From positions 1 through 8,844 of the forward strand of contig JACCUU010000240.1 in NCBI GenBank assembly GCA_013811645.1: a stretch of DNA of 8,844 nt, read 5' to 3'. Made by a program: the position numbers and the translations under genes. Origin of the DNA: Actinomycetota bacterium. Lineage in GTDB: Bacteria > Actinomycetota > Thermoleophilia > Gaiellales > Gaiellaceae. Shown here piece after piece: positions 1 through 5,364 of the stretch. How positions within the stretch are numbered: position 1 is the stretch's first letter; each line of letters starts with the position of its first letter. Below the pieces are notes generated by a model, which saw only the letters and a program-made list of their open reading frames with translations, was not told the origin of the DNA and searched no databases.

Positions 1-455
1 GTGCCGATGGCTCGCTCGACGTCGACGACGAGGTGCTCGCGGAGCTCGACTGGGTCGTCGCCTCGATGCACACCGCCTTCGAGCGCAGCTCGACCGAGCG
101 CATCGTGGGAGCGATCGACAACCCCAATGTCGACTGCATCGGGCACCTCACCGGACGGCGGATCCTGAAGCGGACCGGCGCGGAGATCGACATCGAGCGC
201 GTGGTTGCGCGCGCCGCGGAGACGGGGACGGCGCTCGAGATCAACTCCCAGCCCGACCGGTTGGATTTGCGCGACACGCACGCACGTCTGGCGGGAGAGG
301 CCGGTGTTCTCGTCCCGGTGACGACCGACGCCCACTCGACCACCGCGCTCGGGTATGCCGAGTTCGGGATCGGGCTCGCGCGCCGCGCGTGGTTGACGAA
401 GGAGCAGGTATTGAACACGCGCACATGGGCGCAGATCGCCAAGTGGCGGCGATGA
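1..455 (+). CDS. polX: PolX-type DNA polymerase/3'-5' exonuclease, C-terminal PHP domain (5' end outside window)
   Basis: This is the last ~150 residues of a family X DNA polymerase of the bacterial PolX type, a cytoplasmic base-excision-repair enzyme of about 570 residues whose C-terminal PHP domain carries metal-dependent 3'-5' exonuclease and phosphatase activity. The frame is open from base 3 with no start needed, and the segment begins with the family-typical DGSLDVDDEVLAELDW. PHP metal-binding motifs follow in order: VVASMH (His at nt 69-71), IGHLTGR (His at 144-146), LEINSQPDRLDL (Glu at 237-239) and TTDAHS (Asp and His at 327-335). All are intact. The end, with LNTRTWAQ, is also typical of PolX. 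The polymerase and helix-hairpin-helix domains lie upstream of the window. The next gene starts 55 bp downstream on the same strand. A stand-alone PHP phosphoesterase is the alternative, but the motif spacing fits PolX better. Confidence 0.88.
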   Translation, partial: ADGSLDVDDEVLAELDWVVASMHTAFERSSTERIVGAIDNPNVDCIGHLTGRRILKRTGAEIDIERVVARAAETGTALEINSQPDRLDLRDTHARLAGEAGVLVPVTTDAHSTTALGYAEFGIGLARRAWLTKEQVLNTRTWAQIAKWRR

Positions 456-470
456 GCCTTGTCTTGGCTA

Positions 471-490
471 GGGCGGGGCATACCTCGCCC
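471..490 (+). other. GC-rich hairpin between polX and the decarboxylase gene
   Basis: An 8-bp inverted repeat (471-478 with 483-490, loop CATA) contains one position that would be a G-U pair in RNA. It lies 16 bp after the polX stop and 20 bp before the decarboxylase ATG. No T run follows. It could be a weak terminator for polX or a 5'-UTR structure of the decarboxylase gene. I see no convincing promoter and no Shine-Dalgarno sequence in the 55-bp gap. Confidence 0.3.
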
Positions 491-510
491 CTGCGACAAC
501 CAGCGATGCC

Positions 511-1818
511 ATGAGCTCGTTCCGGGAGGATGGCGCTGCTGCCGTCGAGTGGGTCGCCTCCTACCTCGAGCGCGTGAGCGACTTGCCTGTTCTCTCCCAG
601 GCCGAGCCGGGAGACATCCGCGCAACTCTCCCACGTTCACCCCCCGACGAGCCGGAGCCGTTCTCGTCGGTGCTCCGCGACCTCGACACCGTGCTCCTGC
701 CGGGGCTCACGCACTGGCAGAGCCCGAGGTTCTTCGCCTACTTCGCCGCGACCGGATCCGAGCCGGGCGTCCTCGCCGAGCTCTTGATCGCCGGGCTCAA
801 CCAGGTCGGGATCCTCTGGCGCACGTCTCCCGCGCTCCAGGAGCTCGAGGAAGTCACACTTGACTGGCTGGCGCAGCTCCTCGGCCTGCCGTCCGAGTTC
901 CACGGGCACATCGAGGACACGGCCTCGACCGGGGTGCTCTCGGCACTCGCCGTCGCGCGAGCGGTTCGTCCTGGCCACCGCGTCGTGCTCTGCTCCGAGC
1001 ACGCCCACTCGGCCGCCGACAAGGCCGCGAAGCTGCTGGAGCTCGAGCTCCGCAAGGTCCCGGTCGACGACGAGTTCCGGCTCCGGCCCGAGTTGCTCGA
1101 GCTCGACGATGCCTGTGCGGTCATTGCGACCATCGGAACGACCGGCGCTGCCGCAATCGACCCGATCCCCGAGATCGCCGATGCGTGCGAGGCGGCAGGA
1201 GTCTGGTTACACGTGGATGCTGCCTACGCCGGCTCGGCGGCGGTGTGTCCCGAGCTCCGCCCGCTGTTCACGGACTGGGAGCGTGCGGACTCGATCGGCG
1301 TGAACCCGCACAAGTGGCTCGGAGTGCCGATGGACTGCTCGGCGCTCTGGTCACGCCGGCCGGACGACTTCCGGCGCACGTTCAGCCTCGTTCCCGAATT
1401 CCTCCAGTCCCCCGACGACGCGGTGAACCTGAGCGAGCTCTCCATCCCGCTCGGCAGGCGCTTCCGGGCGCTCAAGCTCTGGGCGGTGCTCCGCTGCTTC
1501 GGCCGTACGGGTCTCCAGGAGCGGATCCGCGAGCACATGCGGCTGGCGTCGCTCTTCGAGGGGTGGGTTCGAGACGAGCCGGGATGGGAGATCGTCGCGC
1601 CAAGGCACTTCTCGCTCGTCTGCTTCCGCCGTGAGGGAGCGGACGAAGAGAACGAGCGCCTTCTCGAGAAGGTCAACGCCTCCGGCGAGGCCTTCATCTC
1701 GCACGCTCGCCTCGGCGATCGCTATGCGCTCCGGCTCGCGATCGGAAACTTCCGCACGAGCGAGGACGACCTGCGCCTGGCCTGGGACGTACTCAACCGG
1801 GAGGCTGCCGTCCTCTGA
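511..1818 (+). CDS. PLP-dependent group II decarboxylase, aromatic-L-amino-acid decarboxylase-like
   Basis: This 435-residue cytoplasmic protein belongs to the pyridoxal-phosphate group II decarboxylases (Pfam PF00282), which turn aromatic L-amino acids into amines and CO2. The ATG at 511 gives the usual family N-terminus (an FREDGAAAVEWV-like helix). Landmarks in order: THWQSPRFF at 67-75; WRTSPALQELE at 103-113; His166 (AHS), which stacks on the cofactor; ATIGTT at 206-211; HVDAAYAGS at 234-242 with Asp236 binding the pyridine nitrogen; NPHKW with Schiff-base Lys268; and PLGRRFRALKLW at 313-324. The family is usually about 470-480 residues, so this is a compact member. The mobile-loop position that is Tyr332 in human DDC (PTYL) is Phe297 here (PEFL). 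In plants a Tyr-to-Phe change there turns the enzyme into an aldehyde synthase, so the reaction is uncertain. Tyrosine, tryptophan, DOPA or phenylalanine could be the substrate. Its 3' end overlaps the convergent gene by 26 bp. Confidence 0.9.
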   Translation: MSSFREDGAAAVEWVASYLERVSDLPVLSQAEPGDIRATLPRSPPDEPEPFSSVLRDLDTVLLPGLTHWQSPRFFAYFAATGSEPGVLAELLIAGLNQVGILWRTSPALQELEEVTLDWLAQLLGLPSEFHGHIEDTASTGVLSALAVARAVRPGHRVVLCSEHAHSAADKAAKLLELELRKVPVDDEFRLRPELLELDDACAVIATIGTTGAAAIDPIPEIADACEAAGVWLHVDAAYAGSAAVCPELRPLFTDWERADSIGVNPHKWLGVPMDCSALWSRRPDDFRRTFSLVPEFLQSPDDAVNLSELSIPLGRRFRALKLWAVLRCFGRTGLQERIREHMRLASLFEGWVRDEPGWEIVAPRHFSLVCFRREGADEENERLLEKVNASGEAFISHARLGDRYALRLAIGNFRTSEDDLRLAWDVLNREAAVL

Positions 1819-2434
1819 GATAGATCCGCGAGGCGTGGAAGACGCGACCGCCCTCGGCGCCCGAGACCGTGCGGCCGGCCGCGAAGAGACCGTCGCCGAC
1901 GAGTGCGAGCGTCGCCCGCATCTCCTGCTCTTCCGCGAGTTCCGCCCTCTTCAGGTCGACCCCGGAGACCAGCATCGAGCTGGTGGTGTTGGGCCGGGAG
2001 GCACGGATCGAGAAGCACGGCTCGCCAGCGCACCGCACGCCGATGTCGCGCAGGCGGTGGAACGAGCCGGACGCAACGGTGCCCACGGGATTCCGCACAT
2101 CGGTCGCGATGAGCATGCCGAGGTGTTCGAATCCCGGCTCGTCACCCGCTGCGATTCCGCCCTGTACCAACGCGCCATCATGGATCGTGCGGCTCGCCGG
2201 CCACGCCGACGCGACGTAGCAGCGCGGTCGGTACTTCCTGTCGGGGCACTTCGTGCGCGCCTTGTTCGCGAGCGCGATCCAGTATCCGCCGCAGAGCGGT
2301 GACGGGCAGAGGCGGAGGTCTGCACGAACGATGTATTCCTGGGCAGGCTTTGCTTGCGCGCCGTCGGCCGAGAGTGCTCCGAGGCCGATCGCCCCTACGA
2401 CAAGCGCGATCGTCGCGCTGGGGATGATCTTCAC
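1793..2434 (-). CDS. secreted cysteine-containing protein, DUF6748-like
   Basis: This 213-residue protein of unknown function is predicted to be exported. Residues 1-28 form a signal peptide: Lys2, a hydrophobic core at about 7-21, and AQA before a likely cleavage at 28/29. The mature part has six cysteines (43, 48, 63, 72, 135, 140), which could form three disulfides outside the cell. The segment DLRLCPSPLCGGYW at 39-52 followed by a cysteine-flanked RCYVAS stretch resembles the DUF6748 family; I recognise the pattern but cannot assign a role. The start is GTG at 2434, supported by a TATCCT -10-like box 8 nt upstream and by the signal peptide beginning directly at that codon. AGGGAG also lies immediately before the start, too close to be an ideal ribosome site. 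The gene is divergent from the TSUP cluster with only 20 bp between them, and its tail overlaps the decarboxylase gene. Expression as a leaderless monocistronic mRNA is the simplest reading. Confidence 0.8.
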   Translation of the reverse strand: MKIIPSATIALVVGAIGLGALSADGAQAKPAQEYIVRADLRLCPSPLCGGYWIALANKARTKCPDRKYRPRCYVASAWPASRTIHDGALVQGGIAAGDEPGFEHLGMLIATDVRNPVGTVASGSFHRLRDIGVRCAGEPCFSIRASRPNTTSSMLVSGVDLKRAELAEEQEMRATLALVGDGLFAAGRTVSGAEGGRVFHASRIYLRGRQPPG

Positions 2435-2441
2435 CTCTCCC

Positions 2442-2447
2442 TAGGAT
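2442..2447 (+). promoter_or_regulatory. -10 box (TAGGAT) of a probable leaderless promoter for the TSUP cluster
   Basis: TAGGAT lies exactly 7 nt before the GTG at 2455, the spacing expected for a transcript starting at the start codon. There is no Shine-Dalgarno sequence before this GTG. The same hexamer with the same 7-nt spacing occurs before the GTG at 5181, which supports the call. Confidence 0.55.
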
Positions 2448-2448
2448 A
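2443..2448 (-). promoter_or_regulatory. -10 box (TATCCT) of a probable leaderless promoter for the DUF6748-like gene
   Basis: TATCCT fits the actinobacterial TANNNT -10 consensus and ends 8 nt before the GTG at 2434, so transcription would begin at or next to the start codon. It shares five of six base pairs with the plus-strand box at 2442-2447. I see no clear -35 element. Confidence 0.5.
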
Positions 2449-2454
2449 CGAGCC

Positions 2455-2799
2455 GTGCGCCTGATCGCCATCGGGATCGTGGCGGGGGTGTTCTCCGCCC
2501 TCCTTGGCGTTGGCGGCGGGCTGATCGCGGTTCCGCTCCTCATCCTCTTCGCGCACGTTCCGGAGCGCGCCGCCACCGCGACCTCGCTCGGCGCCATCGG
2601 GATCACGGCCTTGGCAGGCGTGATCGCCTACGCGTATCGAGGCGAAGTGAACTTCGAGTACGCGGCGCTCGTCGGGCTCCCCGCGGCCGGCGGGGCCTTT
2701 CTCGGGACGATGCTGCAGCAGCGGATCACGACCCAGCATCTGACCTATGGGTTCGCGATTCTCCTCACTGGAGTCGGCGTCTGGCTTCTGGTCACGTGA
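2455..2799 (+). CDS. half-size TSUP (TauE/SafE) membrane protein, first half
   Basis: This 114-residue, almost wholly hydrophobic protein matches one repeat unit of the TSUP family (Pfam PF01925), whose full-length members (about 250 residues, two repeated halves) move sulfite, sulfoacetate or other small anions across the inner membrane. The signature GVFSALLGVGGGLIAVPLL (residues 11-29) is the conserved first segment of a TSUP repeat. Hydrophobic segments lie at about 3-34, 44-62, 68-88 and 97-113. The start is GTG at 2455, placed by a TAGGAT box 7 nt upstream; there is no Shine-Dalgarno sequence. The stop overlaps the next gene's start as GTGA, so the second half is probably made by coupled translation and the two proteins probably pair as a heterodimer. 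The substrate cannot be read from the sequence. Confidence 0.85.
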   Translation: MRLIAIGIVAGVFSALLGVGGGLIAVPLLILFAHVPERAATATSLGAIGITALAGVIAYAYRGEVNFEYAALVGLPAAGGAFLGTMLQQRITTQHLTYGFAILLTGVGVWLLVT

Positions 2800-3191
2800 C
2801 GACTTCCACCATCGTCCTCGGAATCGTTCTCGGGCTCGCTGCCGGCGTGATGTCCGGGCTCTTCGGCGTGGGGGGAGGGATTCTCTTCGTGCCGACGCTC
2901 GTCGCGCTAGGACTCGGGCAGATCGAAGCCCAGGCGACCTCGCTGCTGGCGATCTTGCCGACGGTTGCCGTCGGCGCGGCCAACCAGCGCCGCTACGGAA
3001 ACCTCCGCGTCCGAACCGCACTCGTCGTCGGATTTGCTTCGGTGCTGGGAGTGGAGTTCGGCGCCAGGATCGCGACCTCGCTCTCCGAGACCACCCTGAG
3101 GAGGTTCTTCGCCACGCTCCTCTTCGCGGTCGCCATTCAGCTCATCTGGCGTGCTGCACGGACTCGACCCCGCTACCCTGATTCGTCGTGA
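2796..3191 (+). CDS. half-size TSUP (TauE/SafE) membrane protein, second half
   Basis: This 131-residue membrane protein is a second TSUP repeat unit, clearly related to its upstream neighbour. It repeats the signature as GVMSGLFGVGGGILFVPTLV (residues 17-36), followed by the family-typical QATSLLAILPTVAVGA (46-61) and a polar stretch NQRRYGNL (63-70). Hydrophobic segments lie at about 6-36, 46-62, 73-95 and 101-119, and the C-terminus is basic and hydrophilic. It begins with GTG at 2796, overlapping the previous stop by 4 bp (GTGA), and ends in another GTGA overlap with the M23 gene. A single frameshift in a normal 250-residue transporter is less likely, because both halves have complete termini and the junction is a standard coupling overlap. 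It probably works with the first half as one transporter. Confidence 0.85.
   Translation: MTTSTIVLGIVLGLAAGVMSGLFGVGGGILFVPTLVALGLGQIEAQATSLLAILPTVAVGAANQRRYGNLRVRTALVVGFASVLGVEFGARIATSLSETTLRRFFATLLFAVAIQLIWRAARTRPRYPDSS
3174..3179 (+). promoter_or_regulatory. possible internal -10 box (TACCCT) for the M23 gene
   Basis: TACCCT (TANNNT type) lies 8 nt before the GTG at 3188, inside the last codons of the second TSUP gene. The spacing matches the other leaderless starts in the window, so the M23 gene may have its own promoter in addition to read-through. Because the bases also encode Tyr-Pro, chance is a real alternative. Confidence 0.4.
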
Positions 3192-4573
3192 TCCGTGTCG
3201 TCGTCCTCGCCGGCGCGGTACTTGCCGTCAGCGCTGCGCTCGCCGGTGCGGCTCCGCCGCCACAGGGATCGAGCACGGGCGCGAGTGCCGTGCTCGTGCG
3301 CATCACCGTTCCCGGCCAGGAAACGGTGTCGCTCGGCGAGCTCACATGGCCCACGAACGTCACCGCAGACGTGCAGTCGTTCCAGTTCCCGGACGACGGC
3401 TCCATCGTCAGCCTTGGGCGTTCTCGCGCGCTCGTGTCCGCGCAGACGGGTGAGGCGGCGACTGCGCAAGCTGTCGCCGAGGTGGTCGGGCTCACGCTCT
3501 TCGGAGGTGAGCTCACCGCCGCCCAGGTCGCGGCTTCGACCACCGCCGGAGCGAGTCAGCGCTCAGCAGGCTCCGACGTGTCTGCCTCCGCGGTGCTCGG
3601 GCTGCGAGCACTCGGGCAGGACGTCGCGACGTCACCGGGCTCGACGACCTCACTCGCCGAGTGGGGGGTCGTGTCGGTCCTTTCCGTTCAAAGCGGCAGC
3701 CGCCGTGCGAGCCCACCCGGCGCGCAGGGGAACGTCGTGGCGCTTCGCGTGACACTGATCGCGGCACACGCTGGACTTCCGGCCGGAAGCGAGATTCTCA
3801 TCGGCAGCGTCCAGGCCGTGGCCGTGGCTCAAGTACCGGCACGACCACGCCCGCCGGGCGAGCCGACCCCCCGTCCCACCCCGCCCGCCCGACCCTCTCT
3901 CCCCACGGCGCCTGAGCCCGATACCGCCGGAGCGGTTCCGGGCGGCCCGGTTCTAGCCTCACCGGAGGTGTCGGCGCGGCTCTCGGCCGGCGGCTACGTA
4001 TTCCCGATCTTCGGCACCGCCTCGTTCGGGGACAGCTTCGGCGCTCCCCGAGCGGGGATCCCCGGAGGCTGGCATCACGGCGAGGACATTTTCGCCCGCG
4101 CAGGCGCCCCCCTTCTCGCGGTCGCCGACGGCGTCATCCACACGGTCGGCTTCATCAAGCTCGGTGGCTATCGGCTGTGGCTGCGGGACGATCTCGGGAA
4201 CGAGTTCTACTACGCTCACCTGTCCGCGTACTCGCCGCTCGCGGTCGAGGGAACGCGTGTGCGGGCGGGAGACGTGATCGGCTTCGTCGGTGACACCGGC
4301 GATGCCGAGGGCGGGTCGCCGCATCTCCACTTCGAGATCCACCCTGCGGCGATGAGCAGTCTCGGTTACGACGGCGTCGTGGCCCCGTATCCGATCCTCG
4401 TCGCCTGGCGCCGTGCCGAGGACATCTCCTTCGCGGCCGGACGCATCTACGCTCCCAGAGGCCCGGGAGGAGCAGCGCTACCGCCTCCCGGCGCTGTCCT
4501 GCTCCAGGCCGACGACATCGCGTCGACCAGCGGGCTCGTCCCCGGGGCGCTCGAGCGCGCGCTGACAAAGTAG
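3188..4573 (+). CDS. secreted M23 (LytM-type) metallopeptidase with N-terminal envelope domain
   Basis: This 461-residue exported protein probably cleaves or binds peptidoglycan. Residues 1-22 form a signal peptide (Arg3, hydrophobic 4-20, cleavage near AGA-AP). Residues ~30-213 form a Ser/Ala/Val-rich domain containing GLTLFGGELTAAQV (101-114), which resembles choice-of-anchor P domains of actinobacterial surface proteins; that match is by eye. A proline-rich linker follows (about 215-245), then a LytM domain (about 265-385). The zinc and catalytic residues are all present: His296 and Asp300 in HHGED, His344 in YYAHLS, and His379/His381 in HLHFE. So it should be active, unlike degenerate LytM factors. 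A tail of about 75 residues follows. The GTG start at 3188 overlaps the upstream TSUP stop (GTGA) and is 8 nt after a TACCCT box. The gene ends 16 bp before a strong hairpin. The TSUP link may be only positional. Confidence 0.88.
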   Translation: MIRVVVLAGAVLAVSAALAGAAPPPQGSSTGASAVLVRITVPGQETVSLGELTWPTNVTADVQSFQFPDDGSIVSLGRSRALVSAQTGEAATAQAVAEVVGLTLFGGELTAAQVAASTTAGASQRSAGSDVSASAVLGLRALGQDVATSPGSTTSLAEWGVVSVLSVQSGSRRASPPGAQGNVVALRVTLIAAHAGLPAGSEILIGSVQAVAVAQVPARPRPPGEPTPRPTPPARPSLPTAPEPDTAGAVPGGPVLASPEVSARLSAGGYVFPIFGTASFGDSFGAPRAGIPGGWHHGEDIFARAGAPLLAVADGVIHTVGFIKLGGYRLWLRDDLGNEFYYAHLSAYSPLAVEGTRVRAGDVIGFVGDTGDAEGGSPHLHFEIHPAAMSSLGYDGVVAPYPILVAWRRAEDISFAAGRIYAPRGPGGAALPPPGAVLLQADDIASTSGLVPGALERALTK

Positions 4574-4589
4574 GGGCCTGCCAGCGCAA

Positions 4590-4619
4590 GACCGGGATCC
4601 GCTTCCGCGGATCCCGGTC
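4590..4619. terminator. bidirectional hairpin terminator between convergent genes
   Basis: A perfect 13-bp inverted repeat (4590-4602 with 4607-4619, loop TTCC) lies between the stop of the M23 gene (4573) and the stop of the convergent YtxH-like gene (4662). It has no T tract, as is common for GC-rich actinobacterial terminators. Its symmetry and position suggest it ends transcription from both sides. Confidence 0.75.
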
Positions 4620-4661
4620 GCGCAAGATCCCTGAACGCGCCCGCTTCGCGGTCGCGACGGG

Positions 4662-5123
4662 TTACGACTTCAGCTCTTCGACCGGCTCGCTGCCGTTGCC
4701 GGGCGTCATGTCGGACTCGGTTGCGAATCCGTCGCTGAACTCCTCGAAGCCGTCTCCGTTCCCGCCGGAGATGCGCTCCATGATCCAGTCGCGCGTCGCC
4801 TGGCCGGTCCACGGGTTGTAGAGCATCCCGATGATCACTCCGGTCAGCATCGCGACGTTGCGGGCCTTGTGGCTCTTCTTCTCGCCCTTGATTCGATCCG
4901 AGGCGTCAGTCAAACCCTCGACGAGCTCGTTGAGCTCCTTCTGGAAGCTCTTCGAAGAGATGTTGTGCGCCTTCCCTTTGACGCCGTCACCCTTCGAAAC
5001 CTTCTCGTAGAGCTCGCGTGCAGACGCAAATGCCGCGGCGAGGTCCTCACGCAGTTCCGGATCCTCCATCGCGCGCTTGACGTATGGGCGCACGGCCTCC
5101 GCCTTGTCCTTGGTTCTCGCCAT
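4662..5123 (-). CDS. YtxH-like membrane-anchored protein of unknown function
   Basis: This 153-residue protein has a charged helical N-terminal part (1-85; helices about 8-42 and 57-80), a short glycine-containing hydrophobic segment (about 88-103) and an acidic tail (121-153). The segment TGVIIGMLYNPWTGQATRDWI resembles the YtxH-type pattern, in which a small membrane segment is followed by an AP-x-SG-x-x-TR-like motif; YtxH-like proteins are often stress-linked, but no function is shown here. The start is ATG at 5123, because AAAGGTGGT lies 8 nt upstream (5131-5139) and residues before it in the open frame are low-complexity and arginine-rich. It is one of the few genes here with a clear Shine-Dalgarno sequence. 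It diverges from the small membrane protein/MMPL unit, with 57 bp between starts. Predicted as inner-membrane anchored with most mass in the cytoplasm. Confidence 0.75.
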   Translation of the reverse strand: MARTKDKAEAVRPYVKRAMEDPELREDLAAAFASARELYEKVSKGDGVKGKAHNISSKSFQKELNELVEGLTDASDRIKGEKKSHKARNVAMLTGVIIGMLYNPWTGQATRDWIMERISGGNGDGFEEFSDGFATESDMTPGNGSEPVEELKS

Positions 5124-5130
5124 GCGATGT

Positions 5131-5139
5131 ACCACCTTT
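5131..5139 (-). promoter_or_regulatory. ribosome binding site of the YtxH-like gene
   Basis: On the minus strand AAAGGTGGT contains an AGGTGG Shine-Dalgarno core 8 nt before the ATG at 5123. It decides this start over longer upstream readings of the same frame. Most other starts in this window lack such a site. Confidence 0.7.
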
Positions 5140-5167
5140 CTTCGACTAGGTCGTGAAGTATGTCGTC

Positions 5168-5173
5168 TAGGAT
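5168..5173 (+). promoter_or_regulatory. -10 box (TAGGAT) of a probable leaderless promoter for the small protein/MMPL unit
   Basis: TAGGAT lies exactly 7 nt before an in-frame GTG at 5181, the same hexamer and spacing as at 2442-2455. It places the start of the small gene at 5181 rather than at the ATG at 5160, which lies upstream of this -10 box. Confidence 0.5.
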
Positions 5174-5180
5174 CGCCCGG

Positions 5181-5360
5181 GTGCAGGGGATCCTCTCTCT
5201 TCTTCTCCACCCGAGGCGATTGCTAACCATCCTGGCGGGAATACTCGCCGCGATCGCATACGTCTGGATCGCCGCCGTGCGCGCGGTGCCCGGCGTTCGG
5301 CGGCGCAAAGCCGCCGCTCGGGCGGAATGGCGAGCGAGGCGGGCACGTTCGGAAGACTGA
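5181..5360 (+). CDS. small single-span basic membrane protein, unknown function
   Basis: This 59-residue protein has one membrane segment (about 14-33, LLTILAGILAAIAYVWIAAV) and a strongly basic C-terminus (34-57, rich in Arg, Lys and Ala) that should stay in the cytoplasm by the positive-inside rule. I do not recognise a family. A longer reading from ATG at 5160 adds seven residues, but GTG at 5181 is preferred because a TAGGAT -10 box sits 7 nt before it. The stop is only 4 bp before the MMPL ATG, and the likely MMPL ribosome site lies in its last codons, so the two genes are almost certainly co-transcribed. It may be an accessory subunit or a leader-type coupling ORF for the transporter. 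The single hydrophobic helix and tight spacing argue for a real gene, but its small size leaves doubt. Confidence 0.6.
   Translation: MQGILSLLLHPRRLLTILAGILAAIAYVWIAAVRAVPGVRRRKAAARAEWRARRARSED
5351..5356 (+). promoter_or_regulatory. likely ribosome binding site of the MMPL gene
   Basis: GGAAGA lies 8 nt before the ATG at 5365 and within the final codons of the small upstream gene. It is a moderate Shine-Dalgarno match and fits translation of MMPL from a shared mRNA. Confidence 0.45.
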
Positions 5361-5364
5361 CTTC

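Noticed and set aside
1631..2302. A 223-codon plus-strand frame running from the decarboxylase into the region opposite the DUF6748-like gene
   Set aside because: The overlapping decarboxylase frame has family motifs up to its stop, and the minus strand has a signal peptide plus patterned cysteines. This frame reads as arginine-rich noise.
2431..3021. A 196-codon minus-strand frame opposite the TSUP genes
   Set aside because: It has arginine-rich low-complexity content and no motif, and it covers two well-supported TSUP genes plus the shared promoter region.
2455..3191. A broken (frameshifted) full-length TSUP gene
   Set aside because: Both halves have natural ends, the junction is a GTGA overlap as elsewhere in the window, and each half starts with its own TSUP signature segment. 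Not fully excluded, so kept as a refutation test in the finding.
5124..5210. Longer start for the YtxH-like protein (to 5210)
   Set aside because: The added residues are basic and low-complexity, and AAAGGTGGT sits 8 nt before ATG 5123.
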